Assembly (NCBI GenBank): GCA_023678885.1
Contig: CM043012.1
Span: 18,760,036-18,824,035 of the forward strand
From: Pogostemon cablin
Taxonomy: Eukaryota > Streptophyta > Magnoliopsida > Lamiales > Lamiaceae
Length of the DNA stretch: 64,000 bases
Direction: 5' to 3'
The position numbers and the translations under genes were made by a program. Positions 10,538-21,199 of this stretch are shown in pieces. Every line of letters begins with the position of its first letter. Positions within the stretch are counted from its first letter, which is position 1. Under the pieces are notes generated by a model. That model saw nothing but the letters and a program-made list of their open reading frames with translations, was not told the origin of the DNA and did not search any database.

Positions 10538-12421
10538 ATGGCTGGAGGCGAAGAAGAAGACGATTACATGGGGGACCTCTCCCAGTTTGTTCCGCCAGAA
10601 GTTCCTCAATCTTCCTCGAAAAAGGTTTTTCTATTGTTTGTGTATTCATCTGTTTTCTAAAATCCCATTACAATATATCTGTGGATACTTTCCCCTTTTT
10701 CGCTTCTAAGTCCCCAGTTCAGAATCCTCTTTATCTTGGAAATGTATTTACGAATTTCCTGTTTTTGTTTGATCATTGTTGGAAAATTTGGAGGATATAT
10801 TCATTGTTCTTACTTGTACAGATGATCTTTTTACTTGGTTCGTTTATATTTAATTGAAAACCAATAGGTGCACGTTCGACTCTTCTGACTAATACATTGC
10901 AACATGGTAGTTAAATTTTGCAGTAGTGTAGTGTTGGAGTAAAGGTTGACATATATTCAAGTATTTTCCTCTGTCAGGATTCTAATATTACTCTTGGAGT
11001 GTCGAATTCTTCAAGCAAGAAATCCAAAGCCCGAAACTGGCAGGAGCAGAAAATGCATGATAGGAAGCGGAAGCAAATAGAAGAGGATAAGAAGACATTG
11101 GAAAATTTATGTTCGGCAATACCACAATCTAATATCGGTTTTAAAATGTTAAAACTAATGGGCTACACTCCTGGCTCTGCATTGGGCAAGGAAGGTTCTG
11201 GGAGGGCTGAACCAGTTGCGCTGGAGATCAGAAGAGGCCAGGGAGGAATTGGTAAAGAAGATCCAAGTGTAGAGAAGATGAGAAGAGATAGAGAAAGATG
11301 TGAGAGGGAAAAGTGGAATGAGCTTAAATTGATGGAAGTTTTTGGAAGTCACCAAAAGGAGCGGTGGAAGGGAAGGAGAATTGTAGTGAACTATAGAAAG
11401 GCTGAGGCTGTACTCGTGCAGCTGGAAAACAGGGATATTGAGGTAGAGAAGAAGGAAGACGAAGGCAAAGAGAAGGATGAGGAAGAGGAAGAAGAGATTA
11501 CAGAAGAGGTACATTGGTTGATATCTGCATGTGCATTGAGTGCTTTATAATAGTTCTTAAATTCCTAATTGCATCTGTTGCTTTATAATTTTATAGCCTT
11601 AAGTGATGTGGTTAGAGTTTTTAGTTGATACGATGCATGTCAGTTTCTATTGCATCCTAGAAGCTAGACAACCATGCATTTCTAGCATGTTTTGTATGCT
11701 TGTGCAATCTATATTGGGGTGATGTGGTTACTCTGAAATTTTTTTATTATAATGCGTGAAATATGATTCTGTTGATAATATTTTGAAATGCTCTCAGAAA
11801 GTGCTGGCAGTATAAGTTTCCTAGTTGTTGAAACTTGTGGTAAAATTAAATTGGAAATGATCTTGACCTTTACCCAAAAGTACCAGGAGCTAATTTATCA
11901 CATCTTTTGTATCATGTGTATTGTATCTATTAAAACTCATGCTCAATGTGATTGTACCTTTAAGATTATTTAATCAGTTGATTAATCTCTGTAAGCATTA
12001 TGTACGAGGTAACATTTGAGTCTATGATGGAGTTTTTTTTTTTTTTTAAGAACGTGTAGTCATGCTCTCCGTTTTAAATGTACTCTAGTTGTGTTCTATC
12101 AGTCATCTCTTAATATACGTTATTATATCTCTGGACTTATAATCATATCTTCCCTCTGATGCAGGATTTGCTAAATATTTTGTTTAAGCTAAGAAACGAA
12201 TTCTATTACTGCCTCTTCTGTGGATGTCAGGTATATTAGATCACGTCTTATAATTGAGATTACCATGACATTCTTGTGATCTCTGTGATTTTCGGAAATG
12301 TAAATGCACAATTGATATATAATTACTGATGCGTTGGGTTCATTCCCTTGTGACTTTTCAGTACGAGTCGATGGAGGCACTCATGTCCAACTGCCCAGGG
12401 ATAAATGAAGATGACCACTAG
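10538..12421 (+). CDS. GPATCH11: G-patch domain protein with DUF4187 (GPATCH11-like), four exons
   Basis: CDS exons: 10538-10624, 10978-11508, 12165-12230 and 12362-12421, all phase 0 with GT...AG borders, giving 247 aa. The N-terminus (MAGGEEEDDYMGDLSQFVPP) matches the conserved acidic EEEDYM start of GPATCH11/CCDC75 proteins. A G-patch follows at about residues 75-120 (IGFKMLKLMGYTPGSALGK...GQGGIG), then a charged coiled-coil-like helix. The last two exons give the DUF4187 finger (YYCLFCGCQ...NCPG). G-patch motifs bind RNA or activate DEAH helicases; the plant member is presumably nuclear and linked to RNA processing, by family inference. The start is the first in-frame ATG after the likely 5' UTR, and upstream sequence carries TATAAAA-like text near 10270. 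The 3' UTR runs from 12422 to perhaps 12700. Confidence 0.9.
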
Positions 12422-12850
12422 ATTCAATGGACTACCACATCACAAATTCAGAATTTAGCCCCTGTAACGACTGACCAAATAACTTCCATGAAACATCTCT
12501 GGTCCAGTGGACATTCCCGGCGTTAGCCCTGATGGATCAGATACAGGAAGACGGAGAGGATAACTGTGTCCAAATATCAACAACTTCCTGAAATAGCTAA
12601 ATCTTTTGAACTCATGGTGTCTAATGCTATTATTTAGTTAGAATTTGATTTCCATAAATATACATGTATTTACCAAAATCAATGCCCTCTTTATAAGCTT
12701 GTACTTTGTAAAATCATATCCGGTTCACCTTAGTCATACAGAATTCTTGCATGCTTGCTGATAATTAACTTGTTAATATGTTCTTAAAAGAGTATTCAGG
12801 TGCAGTATCACCCAATTTGTGACAAATAACTAGAATTTGAAATTAAAAAA
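12422..12850 (+). other. Probable 3' UTR and convergent intergenic gap
   Basis: Lies between the stop codon of the G-patch gene and the 3' end of the opposing SPL gene. No separate gene was seen. Confidence 0.5.
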
Positions 12851-13028
12851 GTGTTCACAGATAGCAGAAGTCGTTTCAAGAGTGCTGTTGGTCCAACATC
12901 CCAACATATTAAAAGACAAGCCCACATAACTACGTGTCTTACAGCAGACCCAAAAAAACTACATTACATTTCTGAAACCAATGAAAGGACTTCAATTATT
13001 GAACAAACAAGATCCCCACCGGAGGAAC

Positions 13029-14856
13029 TCATAGTAGCCATTGCATGTGCTGGACTGATGAATCGTAACCCCTCGGATAATCCAGCTCCTGGAATCGTCC
13101 ATCGATTGGTTGAGCTAAACCAAGCTCTCCTGTATACTGACTGTCGGTAGGATGAGACGATTGTCCAGGACCAAGATCATTAGGTATCTCATGCAGACTG
13201 CTATTTGCCTGGTCGTCCTTGAACCCCCAAGACGAGCAGGCAAACTGACCTATGGTTCCGCCATGACTTACAGATGGGTGAACTATGACCGAGCCATCAG
13301 TACCAAGTGAATTGTTTACCCCAAGACCCGAGGATCGGGTTCTTGAGGCCCAGGGCTGATTTGACAGAAGAGAGAGAGCACCAGTGGAGTCCACGACTCC
13401 ATTGGAGCAATGAGCTAATGACACTCCAGGGCCCAAACTAGGCCTTGGATTTGTACCTTGCAGAAGATCAGATAGAGGGTTCTGTGAGTTGCTCTGCCAT
13501 GGAAGTGCAGCAGCTTGACCTTGATTTCCAAATCCTCGTTCAGCAAAGGAATTCGGCCACGAGTCTCTTCCGGTGAGCTTAGGGTACGCGCTGAAGTCCA
13601 TCACAAATCCTCCGGTTTTGCTACCATTTCCTGAAAATGAATCCAAAGTTGAAAGGCCATGGTTTGATGGTAAAAAAGATTAAATCTTTGATGAAAATAT
13701 GATGTCTTACCATACATGGACGGGCAAAGATTTCCATAGGGAGGAGACAACAGAGATCCTGGCGATGGTTTCCTCCTACGCTCGTTGTGGCCAGCCAGGC
13801 GCCTCCTACAACTTCGTTTTCCTTGGTCAAATTCAGGTAATTGATGAAATCTGGAGCAAGGCTATTACTTCCATTATTATACTAGCATATTCACATCTTA
13901 ACTAAACATATTAAAAATCAAAAAAGCCATTCTTGCACATGTACTTCCATGTTTAGCAACTTACATCCATTATTGTAGTTTATCAAAACCACCTTCTGGT
14001 GAGTTTACTAATTCTTCCTCTAAACAAGACTTAAGTCTAGAGGTCATAGGCATTCACATTCTTGCATTTTCATTTTTCATCAAACTTCTAAGATGAGTAT
14101 TATATGAGTTCCCTACGCTCATTACAGCATTTGAATCTCTTCTGTTTCAAAACTGTGTCCTAATTGTTAAACATGTTTTAAACAAGTGGTAACTTATGCT
14201 TCAAAACTTGAACATACTCTTGCTTTCACTTACCACTTACATTTCACATAATTCCCACAAATAATTACTCCACTCTTTATCATATTTTTCTAACAACTAA
14301 TATAAAATTATTAATACATTACTTTGCATACACTATCTTAATCACAACACCAAACGCATACAAGAAAACAACACAGTACTAAGGAAACACATGAAACAGA
14401 ATAACCCAATAGCTCACCCTAAAAATAGAAATAACACAAAAAAAATTCCAATTTCTTCCCACTAAGCGTACTGCATAATCAAGATTGAATTTATTTTTTC
14501 CAAAAAAAAAAAAAAAAAAAGAGAGACCTGCTGCACTGCTGGCAAAACCTCTGTTCAAGGCCAGCAACAATTACTTTGGGAAACTTGGAATGCATCCCAC
14601 AAACTTTGTGCCTAGAATAGTAAGTCTTAGCATCACTCAGATCTGCTCTGCAGCCCTCCACCTGGCACCTAGGGGGCTGTCCACCCGGCACGACGGCGCT
14701 CCTCCCTTTCTTGGGCGGAGCAGCAGCCGGAAAACCAGAGGCAGCATCCCCAAAGTAGATTTTCTTGCCAAACTTCAATCCATTGAGTGAGTCAGCAGCA
14801 GCAGGTGAAGGTGAAGGTGAAGGTGAAGGTGAAGAGGAGGATGAGGCTTTCTCCAT
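13029..14856 (-). CDS. SPL9/15: SBP-box transcription factor, SPL9/SPL15 type, three exons
   Basis: CDS exons on the minus strand: 14856-14528, 13850-13711 and 13630-13029, giving 356 aa; all introns are GT-AG. The first intron interrupts the arginine codon after CQQCS, the usual position in SBP genes. The SBP domain runs from about residue 65 to 140 (PRCQVEGCRADLSDAKTYYS ... RFHQLPEFDQGKRSCRRRLA), with both zinc-binding cysteine/histidine sets and the basic RRRLAGHNERRRKP nuclear signal. SLNGLKFGKKIYF before the domain, the length and the three-exon structure fit the SPL9/15 clade, which promotes the juvenile-to-adult and flowering transitions. Exon 3 holds the miR156 site. The N-terminus has an (SP)n run from a GAAGGT microsatellite. 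Confidence 0.93.
13362..13381 (-). promoter_or_regulatory. miR156 target site in SPL exon 3
   Basis: The minus strand reads GTGCTCTCTCTCTTCTGTCA, the canonical miR156/157 target of SPL mRNAs, encoding ALSLLS in the SPL frame. It predicts post-transcriptional repression in juvenile tissue. Confidence 0.95.
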
Positions 14857-15295
14857 TCTTGATATCTAGAACCCATTCATTTCAGTTTTCTAAATCAGAT
14901 GAAACCCCACATGCATTATTTTACAACACCCAAAAGAGAGAGATAATATTTATATAATGCGAGAAAAATATGGGTCTAACACTTTTTATAATAGTATAAT
15001 ACGATCAAAGTGGGTTCTTTTTTTGGTATTCTCTGACAGCGTACAAATACTTGAAAAAGCGAAATCTTGAAATAAAGAAATGATTTTGAGTATAATATTT
15101 GATGGCAACAGAAAAAGAGATGTAGAATTAGAAATGTGGAGGTGGAGTGTGTGTTGGAGAGATTAAAGGTAAGAAGCTGAGTATGGGCCTTAAAGCCAAG
15201 CCAGGTTGGGGCCTGTGTATAGTGTTTTTGAAGTGAGACCTCTGTCAGTCTGTCTAAATAATGGTGATTGGTCTGTATGTGAGAGAGAAAAGCCG

Positions 15296-15330
<35 letters not shown>

Positions 15331-15360
15331 AGATTTGTCTGCACCTTGACAACACTTAAC
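14857..15360 (-). promoter_or_regulatory. SPL 5' UTR/promoter region with a CT-rich tract
   Basis: Upstream of the SPL start codon, the coding-strand sequence is CT-rich and has a perfect (CT)n tract of about 30 bp at 15298-15327, a frequent feature of plant core promoters and leaders. A long leader, possibly with an intron, is plausible for this gene type, but the exact start cannot be read. Confidence 0.4.
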
Positions 15361-16379
15361 TTTTCTGTCCACTTATTTGTCGTTTTTATAATATCACCAT
15401 CAGAAAGAAATCCTAGAATTTATTTACACTTATATAGTGTTGTCAATTTGAGAAGGAATTAAAAAAATAAATAAATAAAAATTTAAGACTATTTCATCAT
15501 TGTAAAATAACACTCGCTCCATAAAATATACATTTATTTATTAGAATTAAGGAGTATAAGTATTATTTATATAAAATAATTAATTACATTAAGGGTAAGT
15601 GGTGTGGTAATGGGAACATTTGGCCAAAAAAATTTAGATTTGGTTAAAATGGATATTCCTCCGTAACCTTAAAACGTAACTATTTGCTTTTTGCAAGTGA
15701 ATTAAGGAGTATAATAATAATTTAATGTATTTTAATGTGAGAGAAATAATATTTTAAAATTGATAGTTGTAATAGTTGTATTAGTATTGAGTGTGGAGTC
15801 ATGTGTGGTAACATTAATCCAAAAAAGGGTCATGTGTGGTAACATTAATCTAAAAAAAATAGATATTTTGTAATGGAACGGATCAAAATGACAAAATTAA
15901 TACTGCACGGAGGTTTTATATTTTAAACGGAGAACTGATGGGAACATTAGAAATTACTTGACTCTATATATTTTAAGCAATCTTTCCTTCTATATATATA
16001 GACATTGCTAAATATCCTCACATCCATACTTGTCTAAAAATGTCTTTTTTTATTATTAATTATATTTACATTTACTAATATATCCCTTATAAAATGAAAA
16101 TTTTAAATATAAAATTTGAATTTATTTAAAAATCCAATTATGTCCCAACGCCACATAAAAAAACACACACATACAATATATATTATTTTTTATTAGTTAT
16201 GCATACATTTTTAATAAGGAGTTTTTTTCAATTCAAAACCTCAAAATGAATAAAATATTTATTCGGGGTTTAATTATTTTTTCTATCAATTAAAAATTTT
16301 AAATATACAAAACAATAATTTCAGACCCTAAATTGATAAAATATGAGACAATGTGTAATAAGTTTAGGCCTTAAATTGA

Positions 16380-16383
<4 letters not shown>
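15361..16383. other. Intergenic, degenerate MITE remnants and a 31-bp duplication
   Basis: CTCCGTAACC... at about 15659 and AACGGATCAAAATGAC at about 15879 resemble decayed Stowaway ends. A direct duplication GTCATGTGTGGTAACATTAA occurs at 15798 and 15829. No gene was seen. Confidence 0.4.

Positions 16384-16454
<71 letters not shown>
16384..16454. repeat. (AT)n microsatellite, 71 bp
   Basis: An uninterrupted TA/AT dinucleotide run. Confidence 0.99.
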
Positions 16455-16456
<2 letters not shown>

Positions 16457-18126
16457 ATAAGGAAAAATAATTCAAACCCATAATTTACACATTTTTAGAT
16501 CTATTGAAAATACATGAGGAAGGGACTGTGATTCATAAAAAAAATATGAAGAAGAAACTTGGGGAAATAGGAAATCTTTGAAAATTCTCGCATGCATGTG
16601 CGCATAATCGCATAGTTTTGCAAATAACCTTTATATATTCGAAATCTGATTTAAATGATTTTCACGTTCAAACAACCATTTTTTATTTGTGCATCTCCTC
16701 ATGTAAATAAGTCTTCATAAATTACTTCAATAACTTTTCAAATTCTCCTCAAATAAATCTGCATGTATTTAAAAATACTTATAAATCACTAATATATAAT
16801 AAATTAAGCATAAAACTTCACAGTAAGTTAAAAACATGTACTATAGTTCAATTAACAAACAAACCTCAAGGACAAGTAAAAATGCACGTTCATCACGATG
16901 GTTCATGACCAATAGTTATATATGTACTATATAACTAATGAAATATACATCACACAGTTAATGAGAAAGTAGAGTTTCGTTTCACTTACTAAATTTTTTA
17001 GACAGTCATACGATAACACACGTGTCATTACATTAAATAAATGGATACGGGATGTTTTGTGAGATTATGGTATGACATCTCTTATAATATTTTCTTATAA
17101 ATTGATATGTGATGGGTAGAGAAAGTCAATCACTTGCCCATAAAATTTATATGTTGAGTTAGGATATAATTTCTTTATGCTCTCTTACCTATCATTTATC
17201 TAATAGAATGAAATAAAAAATTTATATTACACGAGATCCAACCCCAAGTAAATGGGAATAAGCTAGCCAACATTTGTACTGATTTTTATTTTCATTTTTT
17301 CTTGTGTGATAACTAATAAACCACTCAATTATCGTAGAATGATTAGTATATCCCACGAGGATATGTAGATTTAAAAAAAATATAAATTGAATTAGCTGGG
17401 CTTATAAATGGAACAAATGTTAATGAATTAATGATGTGATGTGTTACATTGGATCTCTTGAATTTTAAAAAGGCTCATTATTAGAAAACTACTGGGCTTT
17501 ATTTTAACAAGGCCCATGTTCATTCAAAATACTAGAAAAGATGCCAAAACAAATACAGTATTTGATAGAGAGCAAAATAATTTCAAAGTTCAAATGTTTG
17601 ATAACAAGTAACAACTCAAACTAACCTCAAACTCGATTCAATTATAACGACGTTCAATACATAACACAAAATTTACAATCAACCAGCTTCATAATTTTGA
17701 ATAATAATAATAATGATCATGAAATGGGATGATAAACAAATTTGATCAGATGTGAGAACAATCTGATATCTACCATATCACGATCGTGTTTGGCGCTCTA
17801 CACTCTAATGCATTTAAAATTTAAGATAAATAGGCATCAAGGGAGAACAACAGGAAAAAAAAGGCACACTTGCATTAGCTATTCATATGATCACAACATG
17901 AAGTATATATGACAAAAAAAATATATATATCTGTTTTGGAATTCTGGCTATTCAAAACCAATACTTGTGGAAAGAATCTCAATCTGCAATCTATATTACT
18001 ACTCAAAAACCATTTCAAGAAGTTTCCTCAAAAGAATTGCCAAAATCTTGAATTTGGAATAGAGATTTAAGAGAAAGGAAAGCAATGAATACTGGAAGGC
18101 GGCCATCAAAGCCTCAACAAAAATAT
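16455..18126. other. Intergenic AT-rich stretch
   Basis: No coding region or terminal-repeat structure recognised. Confidence 0.5.
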
Positions 18127-18545
18127 TTATTTGCACTGGACGCCAACTTCAGCAGCCCGCCTAGGTTTGTTTTTCCTTCTACTCTCATTTTGTCTATAGC
18201 CAACGGCCTTGGCCAACACACCATTTTCATCCTTAGTCAAGTCGGCGTTCTCCTTTACATTTGAACAACTCTTCCTCTTCCTACCATTCTCTGCACTAGC
18301 CTGGCTTCTTGTACTCTTACTCAACACTGAACTTTTTGATTCCTCAATGTCATCCTCTTAAGTTCACAATTTTATTTTCTTCCTCAATATCACCCTTCAA
18401 TGGTTTTTTAGGCCTTCCTCTTCTCCTCACTGCCAACTTCTCATCCTCACCACTCCCAGTATCGTCATGATCAGCAACTACAGACTGTCTTTTCCCTTTT
18501 CCTCTCCTTTTTTCAACTCGATAATTCGATGAAAAAATAACTAAT
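18127..18545 (-). pseudogene. AT-hook protein C-terminal fragment, frameshifted
   Basis: A likely splice acceptor (TTGCTGCAG) ends at 18546. From 18545 the minus strand encodes a basic, acidic-patched segment with an AT-hook core (RRRGRPKKPLKG) that stops at about 18350. From about 18350 a second frame, shifted by one base, continues with DDIEESKSSVLSKSTRSQ and ends in SRRKNKPRRAAEVGVQCK at 18127. The two frames read as one protein broken by a 1-nt indel. The C-terminus resembles a small plant-specific family of lysine-rich AT-hook nuclear proteins, as far as I recognise it. No upstream exons were found to about 19.6 kb, so this is probably a truncated copy. A sequencing error or a short unseen intron remains possible. 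Confidence 0.5.
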
Positions 18546-18599
18546 CTGCAGCAATGCAAGCGAATCAAGAATAAAAAGTGTATCTTGATTGAGTTCATT

Positions 18600-19650
18600 G
18601 TTGAATATCAACACCGACTTTTCTAGAATTATCTCGTTAGTTATAGAAGCATGCAAAAGGTTTGAAGAGGTGGTGATCCATCCTACAATTATCTACATGG
18701 ATGATTAGGATACACATCTAACTAATGTGGTGGAATCTTAGCATCAACATAATCATTCTAGAATATTGTAGAGATATTAATAAGTATAAATAGAGTAGTG
18801 GTAAGAATAAGTGTGGGAGAAAGTATGACTGAAAGAGAGAAGTATGGTAGTAAGATAATGCTAGGAAAGCAAAAATATAAGAGAGAGCATGAAACAAAGA
18901 GTATACGAGTATTGATCCTTTATTTGTTCTACACGTCAATAATTTCAAAAGTTCAACAAGAACCACAGATCAAAAAACAAAGAAATCACAAAACAAAATC
19001 TAATCCACCATCTGATTGTTCACACCCACCCACTATACAACTTGAAAAACAATCCACAACACATTTCAATTAAACTGCAAAACAACCAGCATACCCACTA
19101 TACAACTGAAAAACAATCTACAATAACACTGAAATGTTATCATATTAAGTATTTTTGTCAAATTATAATCCTTCACTATTTAATGTAACAAATAAAATTA
19201 TTTACAAATTGCAGGCATGGATATACTTTGCTTGTTGAATTTTGGAAACTCATAAGATCTCCTTAAATGAAAATGTGTCGAGGGTGGAATGACGAGGCCC
19301 CACACGCTGGACAGCTGGGTGGATGGACCCTGTCAATGAATGGCCCTCTTTGTCTCCATTCACGAATTTAGGGCAACAAATATAACATAATGGGCTTGTG
19401 GGCTATTATTATATACATTGGGCCGGATGCCGGCCCTTTTTATCAGGCCCACTTCTGTATGATCGACGCTGGTTTATAGTACTCCTCCGTCGCGCGTATT
19501 TTTATCTATTAGTACGGATAAAAAAATTAATTAGTGTTGTTTGTTTACTATATACTAGGAGTATAACGTAAGAAAAATTAGGAATAAATTTGTAATGTGT
19601 GAGAAAAAGTAAATAAAGTTGTTGAGAATGATGAATAAAGGGTAAAAAAG
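18600..19650. other. Intergenic
   Basis: No supported gene; short open frames show no recognisable motif. Confidence 0.5.
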
Positions 19651-19965
19651 TACTCTCTCCGTCCGCCACAAAGGTGGACATTTGCTTTTTGCACGTGAAT
19701 TAAGAAGTATTATTATTTAAGGTGTAGTTGGTAGTTGTATTAGTGGGGCGTATGTGTGGCGGACATTTGCTTTTTGCACTTGAATTAAGAAGTATTATTA
19801 TTTAAGGTGTAGTTGGTAGTTGTATTAGTGGGGCGTATGTGTCCCATAAATTTATTGTATTAGTGATGTGTGTGGGTCCTATATGTTTAAAAATGAAAAT
19901 ATGGACCTTTGGTGCGGACGCCCAAAATGATAAATTGTGGACCTTTCGGGAGGACGGAGAGAGTA
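19651..19965. mobile_element. Stowaway MITE with an internal 85-bp tandem duplication
   Basis: Perfect 14-bp terminal inverted repeats, TACTCTCTCCGTCC (19651-19664) and GGACGGAGAGAGTA (19952-19965), including the TA target duplication typical of Stowaway/Tc1-mariner MITEs. Inside, the segment starting GGACATTTGCTTTTTGCAC repeats at 19676 and 19761 (85-bp period). Confidence 0.9.
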
Positions 19966-20400
19966 CTAAATATAATTGTTAGAATTGATGGATAAAGTAT
20001 AAAATGTTGATAAGTTGTACGGTGTATTTTTACCATCTATAGAATACGTAAAAATATATGAAACGACTCAAAATGGGAAGTCGGTAAAAATACGTGTGAC
20101 AGAGATTATCGTTTTTTGTTAGAAACTTAAAAGTACAGACAAAACTGAGATGGGAGATTCATCGTCTTATATATTTAAAAACCAGATGAATCAGATTAAA
20201 ACGAATTGTTAAAGCAGTAAGAGTAGAATCATTGATGAACCTTGAAGTTTATCAATCATCATAACATAATCTGAAGTTCCACAATATGAAAGAATATACC
20301 TAGAGATGATACTAACCAAATCTACCAAACTTTTTTTTTTCAAGAAAATTTATAAATATCGCTGTAATTCAATCATGACAAATGAAAATGGACATTGAAT
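19966..20400. other. Intergenic
   Basis: Nothing supported; a T-run lies at 20331-20340. Confidence 0.4.
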
Positions 20401-20730
20401 TGCAAGTGATATGGCAAGCAACATTATGTTTAGCAAAACTATGGGCTACAAAATTATAAGAATGAGGATGCCAAAGAAAACCTTTACATCTATGGGTTTG
20501 CGTAGAAGAAGAAAGAACGTTTTGCAAAACTATGGGCTACAAAATTATAAGAATGAGGATGCCAAAGAAAACCTTTACATCTATGGGTTTGCGTAGAAGA
20601 AGAAAGAACGTCCCATAGAATAGGGGCACAAACAGAAGGGCAATCAATAGTCTTGTTTGCAAATCAACAGAATCCCAATAATCATCATGTCTTGAGCTCT
20701 GCTCGAGAGATATATGAGCGCCATCCACTT
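20400..20730 (-). pseudogene. Possible LINE RNase H-like remnant with a 91-bp tandem duplication
   Basis: Minus-strand reading gives short blocks such as SSRHDDYWDSVDLQT and HPHSYNFVAHSFAK, which recall the RNase H domain found after the reverse transcriptase in plant LINEs. They are in different frames with stops. The segment starting GCAAAACTATGGGCTAC is tandemly duplicated (20433 and 20524, 91-bp period). The family assignment is weak. Confidence 0.35.
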
Positions 20731-21199
20731 TGCAGGCCATTGCTGGTTCGCCTCATTTGTCGAAACAGCATCACTTTTCATCAAGTTTCCAGCAGTAGGA
20801 TATCAATCCATAAGCAGAATGCTTCAGTTATTAACTGGAAAACATGACTCTGGTCTTTTTTTCTGTAAATCTACATGCTGCTACTAATCATCATGTTCTA
20901 TAAAACATGTCTAAGGAACATTAGTTTCATACTAAAGTGGAGAATAAATGTATTAGAATTCATTTCAGCATACTACAAAAATTTCCCACAATTTAGTTTG
21001 TTCCATAAGTCACTCCAACAGTGGCAACCAGGATAACAGAAATGGAAGTAAGACCATTCAACACCCCATAACTCGAATGCATAGTCGACAAAAATAGATG
21101 AAAACAACATATACAGCTTAGAAAGGCAGTTACCTTATCCATATCAGCGGAGTAAAAGCTTATGTAGAACAACACAATTCCAAGCCATATAAAAGGCAA

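Noticed and set aside
13362..13381. Plus-strand sequence resembling mature miR156
   Set aside because: It is the complement of the SPL target site inside the SBP gene frame; no hairpin precursor surrounds it.
14976..15372. Minus-strand leucine/serine-rich frames with SLSLSL runs
   Set aside because: Translation of the CT microsatellite in the SPL leader region.
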